Positions 1 to 5,637 of a DNA stretch of 7,607 nucleotides are shown here, one piece after another. Within the stretch, counting starts at the first letter, position 1, and the number at the start of each line of letters is the position of its first letter. The stretch spans positions 1 to 7,607 of the forward strand of contig USJP01000063.1 in NCBI GenBank assembly GCA_900555105.1, given 5' to 3'. The notes under the pieces are model-generated. The model was not told the origin of the DNA. It ran no database searches and saw nothing but the letters and a program-made list of their open reading frames with translations. The DNA is from an uncultured Coriobacteriaceae bacterium. GTDB taxonomy: Bacteria; Actinomycetota; Coriobacteriia; Coriobacteriales; UMGS124. The translations under genes were made by a program, and so were the position numbers.

Positions 1-199
1 CAGCTGCGATCCCAAGACGCAGATTCGCGACATCAAGCACCTCGTGCACAACGGCTACCGCATCAAGCGCATCTGCCCGGTTGACATGTTCCCCCACACC
101 GACCACGTCGAGAACGTCGTGCTGCTTGAGCGCGCGCCGCGCAACCAGTTCGGCCATCGTCGCAACTCTCACAAGGACGAGCGCGGCGGCAAGCGCTAG
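1..199 (+). CDS. rlmD: 23S rRNA (uracil-C5)-methyltransferase, RlmD/TrmA family, C-terminal part (5' end outside window)
   Basis: The last 65 residues of a SAM-dependent RNA uracil-C5 methyltransferase are read in the frame beginning at base 2 and end at TAG 197-199. The visible part opens with SCDPKTQIRD, which matches the family motif (Y)VSCNPxTxxRD carrying the catalytic cysteine that attacks uracil C6. It continues through PVDMFPHTDHVENVVLLER, which holds the conserved Glu of HVE, thought to act as general base. These motifs are characteristic of RlmD/RlmC/TrmA enzymes; which uridine is modified cannot be told from the C-terminus, so the symbol is tentative. The N-terminal TRAM and most of the SAM-binding domain lie upstream of the window. 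After the usual family end (LLER) comes a basic, polar tail of about 20 residues rich in Arg, Lys, His and Asn that could contact RNA. The gene is convergent with purN and followed by a strong terminator. Confidence 0.88.
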   Translation, partial: SCDPKTQIRDIKHLVHNGYRIKRICPVDMFPHTDHVENVVLLERAPRNQFGHRRNSHKDERGGKR

Positions 200-226
200 G
201 TCGCACTGAACTTCTCCGAGTTACAC

Positions 227-267
227 AAAACGCCCTGGGAACAGCCTCGTTCCCAGGGCGTTTTTTT
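227..267. terminator. Intrinsic terminator between convergent rlmD-like gene and purN, probably bidirectional
   Basis: A perfect 12-bp stem (231-242 with 249-260, arm CGCCCTGGGAAC) closes a 6-base loop and is followed on the + strand by seven T (261-267). Four A at 227-230 can extend pairing with the first T, so on the minus strand the hairpin is followed by TTTT. It is well placed to stop + transcription 28 bases after the methyltransferase stop and minus transcription after purN. The + orientation is clearly stronger because of its longer T-run. Confidence 0.93.
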
Positions 268-268
268 A

Positions 269-292
269 TTGCCTGATATGAGGCAAGCCTCA
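269..292. repeat. Overlapping small inverted repeats just after purN
   Basis: Two mutually exclusive hairpins share the bases AGGC: TTGCCT (269-274) with AGGCAA (281-286), and TGAGGC (279-284) with GCCTCA (287-292). They lie between the purN stop codon and the main terminator. They could stabilise the purN 3' end or be chance; no function can be assigned. Confidence 0.4.
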
Positions 293-295
293 AAC

Positions 296-907
296 CTAGT
301 CGATCTTCACCTTGTTGTCGGGGCACACGTGCACACGGTCCTCGGCAAGCAGCTGGATGACGGCCGGGTATAGCTCGTGCTCCACCTCGTGGATGGCAGC
401 CTCAAGCTCATCGCAGGTCATCCCCTCGCGCACAACAACCGGCTGCTGGGCGATGATGGGACCGCAGTCGTAGTCAGCGTTGGCAAAGTGCACCGTGACG
501 CCCGTTACCTTCACGCCGCGCTCGAAGGCATCCTGAATGGCATGGGCCCCCTTGAAGGCAGGCAACAAAGCCGGGTGCAGGTTCACAATGCGGTTGGGGA
601 ACGCCTCAAGCAGCGGCTCGCGCACCATGCGCATGTAACCGGCCATGATGACGTAGTCCACGCCATGGTCGAGCAGCGCGGTGGCAATGACCTCGTCGGC
701 CGCGATGGGGTCAGCACGGTACAGGTCGGGCGTGAGCGACATCGTGGGGATGCTCGCCTGCGCGGCACGCTTGAGACCGTAAGCGCTCTCGCGGCTCGCG
801 ATGACAATCTCGATGCTGGCATCGAGCGTTCCGTCAGCAATGCGGTCGATGATTGCCTGCAGGTTCGTGCCCGAACCGGAGATAAGGACGCCGAGCTTGA
901 CAGTCAC
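296..907 (-). CDS. purN: Phosphoribosylglycinamide formyltransferase 1 (GAR transformylase), PurN
   Basis: This 203-residue cytosolic enzyme transfers the formyl group of 10-formyltetrahydrofolate to glycinamide ribonucleotide, step 3 of de novo purine synthesis. The N-terminus has the phosphate-binding loop LISGSGTNLQAI (8-19). The catalytic trio of the family is present: Asn109 and His111 in NLHPALLPAFKG, and Asp147 in DCGPII. VTGVTVHF (134-141) and the Gln pair after the GPII motif are also typical. Length matches the family (about 190-215). The start is GTG at 905-907, placed by an AAGGGG Shine-Dalgarno 7 bases upstream that overlaps the purM stop; no in-frame ATG lies nearby. It is the last gene of the cluster, 11 bases after purM, and ends at TAG 296-298 ahead of a terminator. 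The folate-dependent PurN rather than the formate-dependent PurT is clearly indicated. Confidence 0.97.
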   Translation of the reverse strand: MTVKLGVLISGSGTNLQAIIDRIADGTLDASIEIVIASRESAYGLKRAAQASIPTMSLTPDLYRADPIAADEVIATALLDHGVDYVIMAGYMRMVREPLLEAFPNRIVNLHPALLPAFKGAHAIQDAFERGVKVTGVTVHFANADYDCGPIIAQQPVVVREGMTCDELEAAIHEVEHELYPAVIQLLAEDRVHVCPDNKVKID

Positions 908-914
908 TGGTATG

Positions 915-920
915 CCCCTT
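915..920 (-). promoter_or_regulatory. Ribosome binding site for purN (sets a GTG start)
   Basis: On the minus strand AAGGGG begins inside the purM TAA stop and lies 7 bases before GTG 907-905. This supports GTG as the purN start and implies coupling of purN translation to purM termination. Confidence 0.7.
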
Positions 921-1977
921 ACTTGTAGATGACCTGACCGGTACCCTTGACGATGCGACCCACGGGGAAGACGGTCTCGCCGGCAGCCGTGAGCGACTCG
1001 GCGATGTCGTCGACCGCGTCAGGGTCGCACACCACGCACATGCCCACGCCCATGTTGAACGTGCGGTATGCCTCGGTGTCAGAGAGGTTGGCAGCCTCCA
1101 CGGCAGCCTGCACCACAGGGGGCACGTCCCAGGTGCCCCACTCAACCTCGGCGTCGAGGTTCTCGGGAAGCACGCGGTTGAGGTTCTCGGTGATGCCGCC
1201 GCCGGTGATGTGAGCCACGCCGTGCACGGGAAGACCAGCCTCAAGCAGGCCGAGGATGGGCTTGACGTAGATGCGCGTGGGCTTGAGCATCGCGTCGACC
1301 AGGCTCTCGCCGCCGAAGCGGTCCTGGGGAGCGGTGTACTGGGTAAGGTCGGCGCTCTCGTCGATGAGCACGCGGCGAGCCAGCGAGTAGCCGTTGGAAT
1401 GCAGGCCCGAAGAGGCGATGCCCAGGATGGCGTCGCCTTCCTGCACCATCTCGGGCAGAATCATCTTGGGACGGTCGACGACGCCCACGCAGAAGCCAGC
1501 GAGGTCGTAGTCGTCCTTGGCCATGACGCCGGGGTGCTCGGCCATCTCGCCGCCCACAAGGGCACAGCCGGCCTGACGGCAGCCCTCGGCGATGCCACCC
1601 ACGATCTGGGCAACGTGTTCGGCCTCGATGTGACCAATGGCGATGTAGTCGAGGAAGAAGAGGGGCTCGGCGCCCGAGGCGAGCAGGTCGTTGACGCACA
1701 TGGCGACCAGGTCGATGCCCACGGTCTCATGACGGTCGAACAGCTGGGCCAGGCGCAGCTTCGTGCCGACGCCGTCGGTGCCGCTCACGAGCACGGGGTC
1801 AGCCATGTCCTTCAGCTTGGCGGCGCTGAACAGGCCGCCGAAACCACCCAGGCCGCCGATGACCTCGGGGCGCTTCGTGGTGGCGACGCACGCCTTGATG
1901 GCGTCGACCGCGCGGGCACCCTCGGTGGTATCGACGCCGGCGTCCTTGTAGGTGAACTGCTGCTTTGCGCTGTCCAT
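919..1977 (-). CDS. purM: Phosphoribosylformylglycinamidine cyclo-ligase (AIR synthetase), PurM
   Basis: This 352-residue enzyme uses ATP to close the imidazole ring, converting FGAM to AIR (step 5 of de novo purine synthesis). Family signatures appear in order: YKDAGVD (10-16), the glycine-rich GGLGGFGGLF (41-50), SGTDGVGTKL (65-74, nucleotide-binding), GIDLVAMCVNDLL (87-99), GAEPLFFLDYIA (102-113), VGGEMAEHPG (141-150), ASSGLHSNGYSL (188-199), HITGGGITENLNRVLP (256-271) and FNMGVGM (307-313). The VGGE motif usually reads VGGETAEMPG, so Thr to Met and Met to His are local variants. Length matches the family (about 340-355). The ATG (1975-1977) follows the purF TAA with no base between them, and AAGGAG (1987-1992) inside the purF 3' end lies 9 bases upstream. 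PurF and PurM translation is therefore very likely coupled. Confidence 0.98.
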   Translation of the reverse strand: MDSAKQQFTYKDAGVDTTEGARAVDAIKACVATTKRPEVIGGLGGFGGLFSAAKLKDMADPVLVSGTDGVGTKLRLAQLFDRHETVGIDLVAMCVNDLLASGAEPLFFLDYIAIGHIEAEHVAQIVGGIAEGCRQAGCALVGGEMAEHPGVMAKDDYDLAGFCVGVVDRPKMILPEMVQEGDAILGIASSGLHSNGYSLARRVLIDESADLTQYTAPQDRFGGESLVDAMLKPTRIYVKPILGLLEAGLPVHGVAHITGGGITENLNRVLPENLDAEVEWGTWDVPPVVQAAVEAANLSDTEAYRTFNMGVGMCVVCDPDAVDDIAESLTAAGETVFPVGRIVKGTGQVIYK

Positions 1978-3513
1978 TTACTCGTACTCCTTTTCAATCT
2001 CGCGGGCGACATCGCTCACGCTGCGGTGGCTGTTTGCCGAAGCCTTGGTCAGGTTGTTGGGGGTGTAACCATCGAGGAACTTGCCCTGCGAGAACACTGC
2101 CGGGATCTCGACGGGATAGGCGCCGTCGAAGCACGAGCAGCAGTAGCCGCCCTCAGGCACGCACGAAAGCAGGCCCTCGACGCTCAGGAATGCCAGGCTG
2201 TCGGCACCGATCCACTCACAGACCTCCTCGGGGGTCTTGCGAGCGGAGATGAGCTGGTCCTGCGTGTCGGTGTCGATGCCGTAGAAGCAGGGCCACTTGA
2301 CCTCGGGGCTCACGATGCGCATGTGCACCTCGGTGGCGCCTGCCTCGCGCAGCATGCGCACAATCTGCTTGGAGGTGGTGCCGCGCACGATGGAGTCGTC
2401 CACAACGACGACACGCTTGCCCTCGATGGTCTCGCGCAGGGGGTTGAGCTTGAGGCGCACGCCCAGCTCGCGCATCTCCTGCGTGGGCTGGATGAACGTG
2501 CGGCCCACATAGCGGTTCTTCACGAAGCCGGTGCGGCACGGGATGCCGCTGGCACGGGAGAAGCCTTCGGCACCGGGAAGGCCCGAGTCGGGCACACCAA
2601 TGACAAGGTCGGCCTCGACGGCGCTCTCGCGTGCCAGCTGCTCGCCCATCTTCACACGCATCGACTGCACGCTGGCGCCGTCCATGACGGAGTCGGGACG
2701 CGCGAAGTACACGTGCTCGAAGATGCACAGGGCCTTCTTGCGCGGGGCCACCGCGCGCTCGCTCACGAGGCCCTCGGCGTTGATGCGCAGCACCTCGCCG
2801 GGTTCGACCTCACGCACAAACTCGGCACCCAGGATGTCGAAGGCGCAGGTCTCGCTTGCCACACACCATCCGGCGTCGTTGGGCAGCTTGCCCAGCACGA
2901 GCGGACGGATGCCGTTGGGGTCGCGGAAGGCGTAGAGCGACTCGCCGTTGATGAGCACCATGGCATAGGCACCCTCGAGCAGCTCCATCGTGCAACGGAT
3001 GCCCTCGCGGATGTGCCTCGTGTTCTGCGTGAAGTAGCCGATGAGGCGCGTGGCCACCTCAGAGTCGGTGTTGCTCATGAAGGGAACGCCCAGGTCGATG
3101 AGCTGGCGGCGCAGCGAGTCGAAGTTCACGAGCGTGCCGTTGTGCGCCAGTGCGATGATGACGTCGCCGATGGTGGACAGGTGGGGCTGGGAGCCGGCCC
3201 AACCGCGGCCACCCGCTGTGCCGTAGCGCACATGGCCGATGGCCAAGTCGCCCTTGAGGCTGGCGATGTCGCTGTCGGAAAACACCTGGGTCACAAGGCC
3301 CTCGTCCTTGCGCACGAGCACCGTGGAGCCGTCGCCGATGGCGATGCCGGCCGATTCCTGACCGCGGTGCTGCAGGGCGTGCAGGGCGAAGTAGGTCATA
3401 CGGGCAACGTCCTTGCCCGGCGCCCACACGCCGAAAACGCCGCATTCCTCCTCAGGATGATCTGCCGGGGCGTTGGGGTCGAACAGGTCGTCGAGCTCGT
3501 CTGCGGGGTACAT
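1978..3513 (-). CDS. purF: Amidophosphoribosyltransferase, iron-sulphur type, PurF
   Basis: This 511-residue enzyme makes 5-phosphoribosylamine from PRPP and glutamine, the committed step of purine synthesis. The N-terminal Ntn-hydrolase (class II glutaminase) domain should start at Cys24 in EECGVFG, after an acidic 23-residue propeptide that is expected to be cleaved. HRGQESAG (49-56), GHVRYGT (93-99) and HNG (124-126) are glutaminase motifs. The phosphoribosyltransferase domain has GVPDSG (306-311), KNRYVGRTFIQP (332-343) and the PRPP loop VVVVDDSIVRGTTS (368-381). Cys263, Cys409 (WPCFYGID) and the Cys458-Cys461 CxxC pair align with the four 4Fe-4S ligands of Bacillus subtilis PurF, a cluster that confers oxygen-sensitive stability in that enzyme. 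I chose ATG 3511-3513 because it gives the family length and a normal propeptide; the open frame runs further upstream only as a shadow of the sortase gene. AAGGA lies just 2 bases before the ATG, so initiation may rely on coupling to the sortase stop 7 bases away. Confidence 0.97.
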   Translation of the reverse strand: MYPADELDDLFDPNAPADHPEEECGVFGVWAPGKDVARMTYFALHALQHRGQESAGIAIGDGSTVLVRKDEGLVTQVFSDSDIASLKGDLAIGHVRYGTAGGRGWAGSQPHLSTIGDVIIALAHNGTLVNFDSLRRQLIDLGVPFMSNTDSEVATRLIGYFTQNTRHIREGIRCTMELLEGAYAMVLINGESLYAFRDPNGIRPLVLGKLPNDAGWCVASETCAFDILGAEFVREVEPGEVLRINAEGLVSERAVAPRKKALCIFEHVYFARPDSVMDGASVQSMRVKMGEQLARESAVEADLVIGVPDSGLPGAEGFSRASGIPCRTGFVKNRYVGRTFIQPTQEMRELGVRLKLNPLRETIEGKRVVVVDDSIVRGTTSKQIVRMLREAGATEVHMRIVSPEVKWPCFYGIDTDTQDQLISARKTPEEVCEWIGADSLAFLSVEGLLSCVPEGGYCCSCFDGAYPVEIPAVFSQGKFLDGYTPNNLTKASANSHRSVSDVAREIEKEYE

Positions 3514-3520
3514 GTTCCTT

Positions 3521-4663
3521 TTAAGCCTCTCCGTCGTTTGAGACGCCCGCTGCCTCGTCGGCGGCGGACTGGATGCCTGCGACTTGCTGATACGTCTGGT
3601 CCTGCGAGAGCACGGAGTTGTCGCGCTCCACGCATACCAGCATGGTGCGCTCGTTGTCCGTTGCATAACTGCACGTTGAAAGTATATAGATGTGGGACAC
3701 GCCTGCAGAGGTCGCACCAGCAACAGAGGCACTTGACCGCGAAATGAGCGATTCCACATACGCTTGGAAGCTCGCATCGTCGGCAAAATCGAACTGCAGG
3801 ACGTCCGTATCATAGCCCGACACCACAAGCGAGCACAGCGGCTGGAGCGTATGGAGCGTGCCGTCAGCTGTCACGTAGTACACCTCACGCACGGTGTCGA
3901 ACTCAGACTGCTCAGAATAGTCGGCCACGCGCGCGAACATCGCGCCGTTCTTGAGGTGATGGCCGTATATGACGGTGACGCGGTCGGTCAGAGCGCTGGA
4001 GCTGCGACAATCCAGAAAAACAGAACCAGCGAGGTTGTACTGGCCCAGGAAAGTGTGCTCGAGGTACCAGTCGTTGTCGGAGTGCTGGGCGACCGGGTAG
4101 TTCACCGGCGTGTCGGGAATCTGCACCCAGCCCACGATCTCGGGGTTCTGAGAGGTCAGGGCAGCGAAGTCGACCGTGGGCGTGCCACTCACCTGGTCCT
4201 GCTCCACAGCCTCCTCCACAAGCGAGGCGTACTCCTGGTTGCCCACCTCGTACTCCGCCTGCGTGTTCATATACATGTAGGCAGCGATGCCGATGGTCAC
4301 AAGGCCCACCACAAGGAGGAGGATCGCGAGCGCGAGCATGCCCTTCGAGCCCTTCTTCTTGCGTGGGGGCTCGGGAGGTTGCGACGAGGCAAAATGACTC
4401 GATGCCGCCTTGTTGAAACCAACGGCGGCCTGTTGCTGCGTCGAATCGTAACCGGCATACCCATAGGACTGCTGAGTCTGCCCATAGCCATCGTCAGACA
4501 TGCCATACCCCGCGTCATCGTAGGCGTACGAGGACTGCGCAGGTTGCTGACGGGTGAATTCGTCAGTGCCATAGAGTCGGCCCGAAGAACGTGGTGCCGT
4601 GTAATACTGGGGATTCGAGCGACTGAACTGGTTGCGGTCCCCACCGCCACTCTGGCTAGGCAA
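3521..4663 (-). CDS. srtB: Class B sortase with long Tyr/Gln/Ser-rich cytosolic N-terminus
   Basis: This is a membrane-anchored cysteine transpeptidase predicted to attach sorting-signal proteins to the cell wall or build pilus-like polymers. Numbered from a TTG at 4663 (380 residues): a polar region rich in Tyr, Gln, Ser and Gly (1-100), a basic RKKKGSKG stop (101-108), one transmembrane helix (about 109-130), then the extracellular catalytic domain. Class B features are NPEIVGWVQIPDTPVNYPV (173-191), DNDWYLEHTFLG (196-207), GSVFLD (213-218), catalytic His235 in VIYGHHLKNGAMF, Cys331 in ILSTCSY and Arg339. A C-terminal tail of about 30 residues is Gln/Ala/Ser-rich. The start is uncertain. 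TTG 4661-4663 overlaps the yqeY stop by 8 bases but has only a weak RBS; ATG 4499-4501 (Met55, 326 residues, GGGG upstream) is the alternative. A longer frame reaches TTG 4726 inside yqeY with an RBS too close to be credible. The gene ends 7 bases before purF. No sortase substrate is visible nearby. Confidence 0.9.
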   Translation of the reverse strand: MPSQSGGGDRNQFSRSNPQYYTAPRSSGRLYGTDEFTRQQPAQSSYAYDDAGYGMSDDGYGQTQQSYGYAGYDSTQQQAAVGFNKAASSHFASSQPPEPPRKKKGSKGMLALAILLLVVGLVTIGIAAYMYMNTQAEYEVGNQEYASLVEEAVEQDQVSGTPTVDFAALTSQNPEIVGWVQIPDTPVNYPVAQHSDNDWYLEHTFLGQYNLAGSVFLDCRSSSALTDRVTVIYGHHLKNGAMFARVADYSEQSEFDTVREVYYVTADGTLHTLQPLCSLVVSGYDTDVLQFDFADDASFQAYVESLISRSSASVAGATSAGVSHIYILSTCSYATDNERTMLVCVERDNSVLSQDQTYQQVAGIQSAADEAAGVSNDGEA

Positions 4664-5099
4664 GCTTGCCGCCGAGGATCTTGGCCGCAGACGGCTTGTC
4701 GAAATTGCCCTGGGTGCGCTCCCCAAGCTCCTTCATGACCTTGCCCATTTCCTTCTTGGAAGTGTAGCCACCCGCCGCGCAGATCTCGTCGATGAGGGCT
4801 GCGAGCGCATCGCCCGAAAGCTGGGCGGGAAGCAGCTCCTCAAGCACCTTGACCTGCGTTTCAAGCATCGCGGTGCGCTCAGGGTCGGTGCCAGCCTTGC
4901 GGGAGTACTCCAACGTCTCGGAGGTCATCTTGATGAGCTTCTTGACGCAGGCGGTGACGTCGGCCTCGGTGACTTCGCGACGCTCGTCGACCTCGATCTT
5001 CTTGAACTCCTCGTTGACCTGACGCAGGATGGAAAGCCGCGGCTTGTCCTTGGCGCGCATAGCGTCCTTGATAAGCTCCAGAATCTCACTTTTTTGCAT
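4656..5099 (-). CDS. yqeY: GatB/YqeY domain protein
   Basis: This 147-residue, highly charged, mostly helical cytosolic protein belongs to the YqeY family, which resembles the C-terminal tail of GatB, the tRNA-binding part of Glu/Asp-tRNA amidotransferase. The freestanding family has no firmly established function; a role in tRNA or translation is inferred from the domain. Visible hallmarks are an N-terminal helix MQKSEILELIKDAMRAKDK, the segment LRQVNEEFKKIEVD, a central VKKLIKM, LPAQLS near residue 92, and a C-terminal MGKVMKELGERTQGNFD followed by an Ala/Leu-rich end. Length is typical (about 145-150). ATG 5097-5099 is preceded by GGGAGGA with 3-4 bases of spacing, the best ribosome site in the cluster, so it is probably the first gene of the yqeY-srtB-purF-purM-purN unit. 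The open frame continues upstream through the tRNA-Lys region, but that stretch is not protein-coding. Confidence 0.93.
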   Translation of the reverse strand: MQKSEILELIKDAMRAKDKPRLSILRQVNEEFKKIEVDERREVTEADVTACVKKLIKMTSETLEYSRKAGTDPERTAMLETQVKVLEELLPAQLSGDALAALIDEICAAGGYTSKKEMGKVMKELGERTQGNFDKPSAAKILGGKLA

Positions 5100-5265
5100 A
5101 TGTCCTCCCTGGGCTCGTGCCGCACATAGCGCGGTGGTTAAAAACAAAAGGGTACCTGCCCAGGATACGACAACGAGATGGTCGTTTGGGGGTTGTGGAT
5201 GCAAAATGCGGTTGTTTCTACGATACGGGTTCACCTGAGCAAAGGTATGGTATGCTTTGCCTTGT
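5100..5265. other. Non-coding gap between divergent yqeY operon and tRNA-Gly
   Basis: These 166 bases must hold the promoter of the purine cluster (minus) and that of tRNA-Gly (plus). I see the yqeY ribosome site at 5103-5109 and a likely tRNA-Gly promoter near 5230-5256. I looked for a good minus-strand -35/-10 pair and found none with both boxes and normal spacing. No riboswitch-like fold or purine-box operator is evident by eye. Confidence 0.5.
5230..5256 (+). promoter_or_regulatory. Probable promoter of tRNA-Gly (extended -10)
   Basis: TATGCT at 5251-5256 is preceded by TGG, giving an extended -10 element, and ends 9 bases before the mature tRNA 5' end, which fits a start just upstream of it. 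A weak -35 candidate TTCACC (5230-5235) has a 15-base spacer, shorter than ideal. The call rests mainly on the extended -10 and its position. Confidence 0.42.
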
Positions 5266-5340
5266 GCGGGCATCGCCAAGCGGTAAGGCCCCAGCTTCCC
5301 AAGCTGGTATTCGCGGGTTCGAATCCCGTTGCCCGCTCCA
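5266..5340 (+). tRNA. tRNA-Gly, anticodon CCC
   Basis: A full cloverleaf folds. The acceptor arms GCGGGCA (5266-5272) and TGCCCGC (5330-5336) pair perfectly, with discriminator T5337 and an encoded CCA at 5338-5340. The D-arm is GCC/GGC (5275-5289). The anticodon stem CCAGC/GCTGG encloses loop TTCCCAA with anticodon CCC at 5298-5300, reading GGG glycine codons. The T-arm is GCGGG-TTCGAAT-CCCGT, with one G-T pair at its base. The tRNA is 75 nt including CCA. A terminator follows 10 bases later. Confidence 0.97.
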
Positions 5341-5350
5341 TCGAATCTCA

Positions 5351-5385
5351 AGCGGTCGGTATCCCAAGGGTGCCGGCCGCTTTTT
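5351..5385 (+). terminator. Intrinsic terminator of tRNA-Gly
   Basis: An 11-bp stem pairs 5351-5361 (AGCGGTCGGTA) with 5371-5381 (TGCCGGCCGCT), including two G-T wobbles, around a 9-base loop, followed by TTTTT. It lies just 3' of tRNA-Gly on the same strand. Confidence 0.88.
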
Positions 5386-5413
5386 GTTGCACCTCGCGTT
5401 GCACTTTGGCCCC

Positions 5414-5459
5414 AAAACGCAAACAGGCCAGACGATTTACACCGTCTGGCCTGCGTTTT
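5414..5459. terminator. Intrinsic terminator of tRNA-Lys, symmetric enough to act both ways
   Basis: An 11-bp perfect stem CAGGCCAGACG (5424-5434) pairs with CGTCTGGCCTG (5443-5453) around an 8-base loop. AAAACG (5414-5419) and CGTTTT (5454-5459) can extend the stem around a 4-base bulge. On the minus strand it stands 6 bases from the tRNA-Lys CCA end and is followed by TTTGCGTTTT; on the plus strand it is followed by CGTTTTT. Its main job is probably ending tRNA-Lys transcription, with backup for tRNA-Gly. Confidence 0.82.
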
Positions 5460-5464
5460 TGCAA

Positions 5465-5540
5465 TGGTGGGCCGTGTGGGGGTCGAACCCACGACCTTGG
5501 GATTAAAAGTCCCCTGCTCTGCCAACTGAGCTAACGGCCC
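5465..5540 (-). tRNA. tRNA-Lys, anticodon TTT
   Basis: On the minus strand the acceptor GGGCCGT pairs with ACGGCCC, followed by discriminator A and encoded CCA (5465-5467). The D-arm is GCTC/GAGC with an AGTTGGCA loop. The anticodon loop CTTTTAA (5509-5503) carries TTT at 5507-5505. The T-arm is GTGGG-TTCGACC-CCCAC. Length is 76 nt. The outermost anticodon-stem pair is G27 with A43, a mismatch, leaving four pairs; the identity is otherwise unambiguous. Confidence 0.97.
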
Positions 5541-5550
5541 GCATCGGCTG

Positions 5551-5576
5551 ATAGTACCTCATCTGCAAGCGTTCAA
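5551..5576 (-). promoter_or_regulatory. Possible promoter of tRNA-Lys
   Basis: On the minus strand TACTAT (5556-5551) makes a good -10 element ending 10 bases before the mature tRNA-Lys 5' end. TTGAAC (5576-5571) resembles a -35 box, but the 14-base spacer is too short for an ideal sigma-70 promoter, so the upstream box is doubtful. An inverted repeat overlaps the -35 area. Confidence 0.4.
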
Positions 5577-5595
5577 CAGCGACAACGTTGCAGAT
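5561..5595. repeat. Imperfect inverted repeat upstream of tRNA-Lys
   Basis: ATCTGCAA (5561-5568) pairs with TTGCAGAT (5588-5595). After a single bulged G, CGTT (5570-5573) pairs with AACG (5584-5587), giving 12 pairs around a 10-base loop. It lies between the trkA stop and tRNA-Lys, covers the putative -35 region of the tRNA promoter, and has no T-run after it on either strand, so it does not look like an intrinsic terminator. Confidence 0.6.
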
Positions 5596-5637
5596 TCACC
5601 GCTTGAACAATCAGAAAATCTCACCTTGGACAAGACG

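Noticed and set aside
1210..3747. 845-residue open frame on the + strand
   Set aside because: It is exactly antisense to purM, purF and the sortase end, has low-complexity Ala/His/Leu/Gly composition typical of GC-rich reverse-frame shadows, and shows no domain.
3514..3828. Longer PurF N-terminus in the same open frame
   Set aside because: It overlaps the sortase catalytic domain in another frame, and the PurF propeptide and Cys nucleophile fit the ATG at 3513.
3764..4738. 324-residue + strand frame opposite the sortase
   Set aside because: Antisense to clear sortase motifs; no recognisable domain and no ribosome site.
5100..5525. Upstream extension of the yqeY frame (start near 5525)
   Set aside because: The extension runs through tRNA-Lys, the terminators and antisense tRNA-Gly, while YqeY homology and a strong ribosome site begin at 5099.
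5117..5534. Three short + strand frames over the tRNA pair
   Set aside because: Their peptides (such as GGRTHDLG and FESRCPLH) are the familiar false translations of tRNA genes.
5266..5540. tRNA pair as an integration site for a mobile element
   Set aside because: Both tRNAs are intact, no integrase, direct repeat of a tRNA 3' end or composition change is seen nearby.
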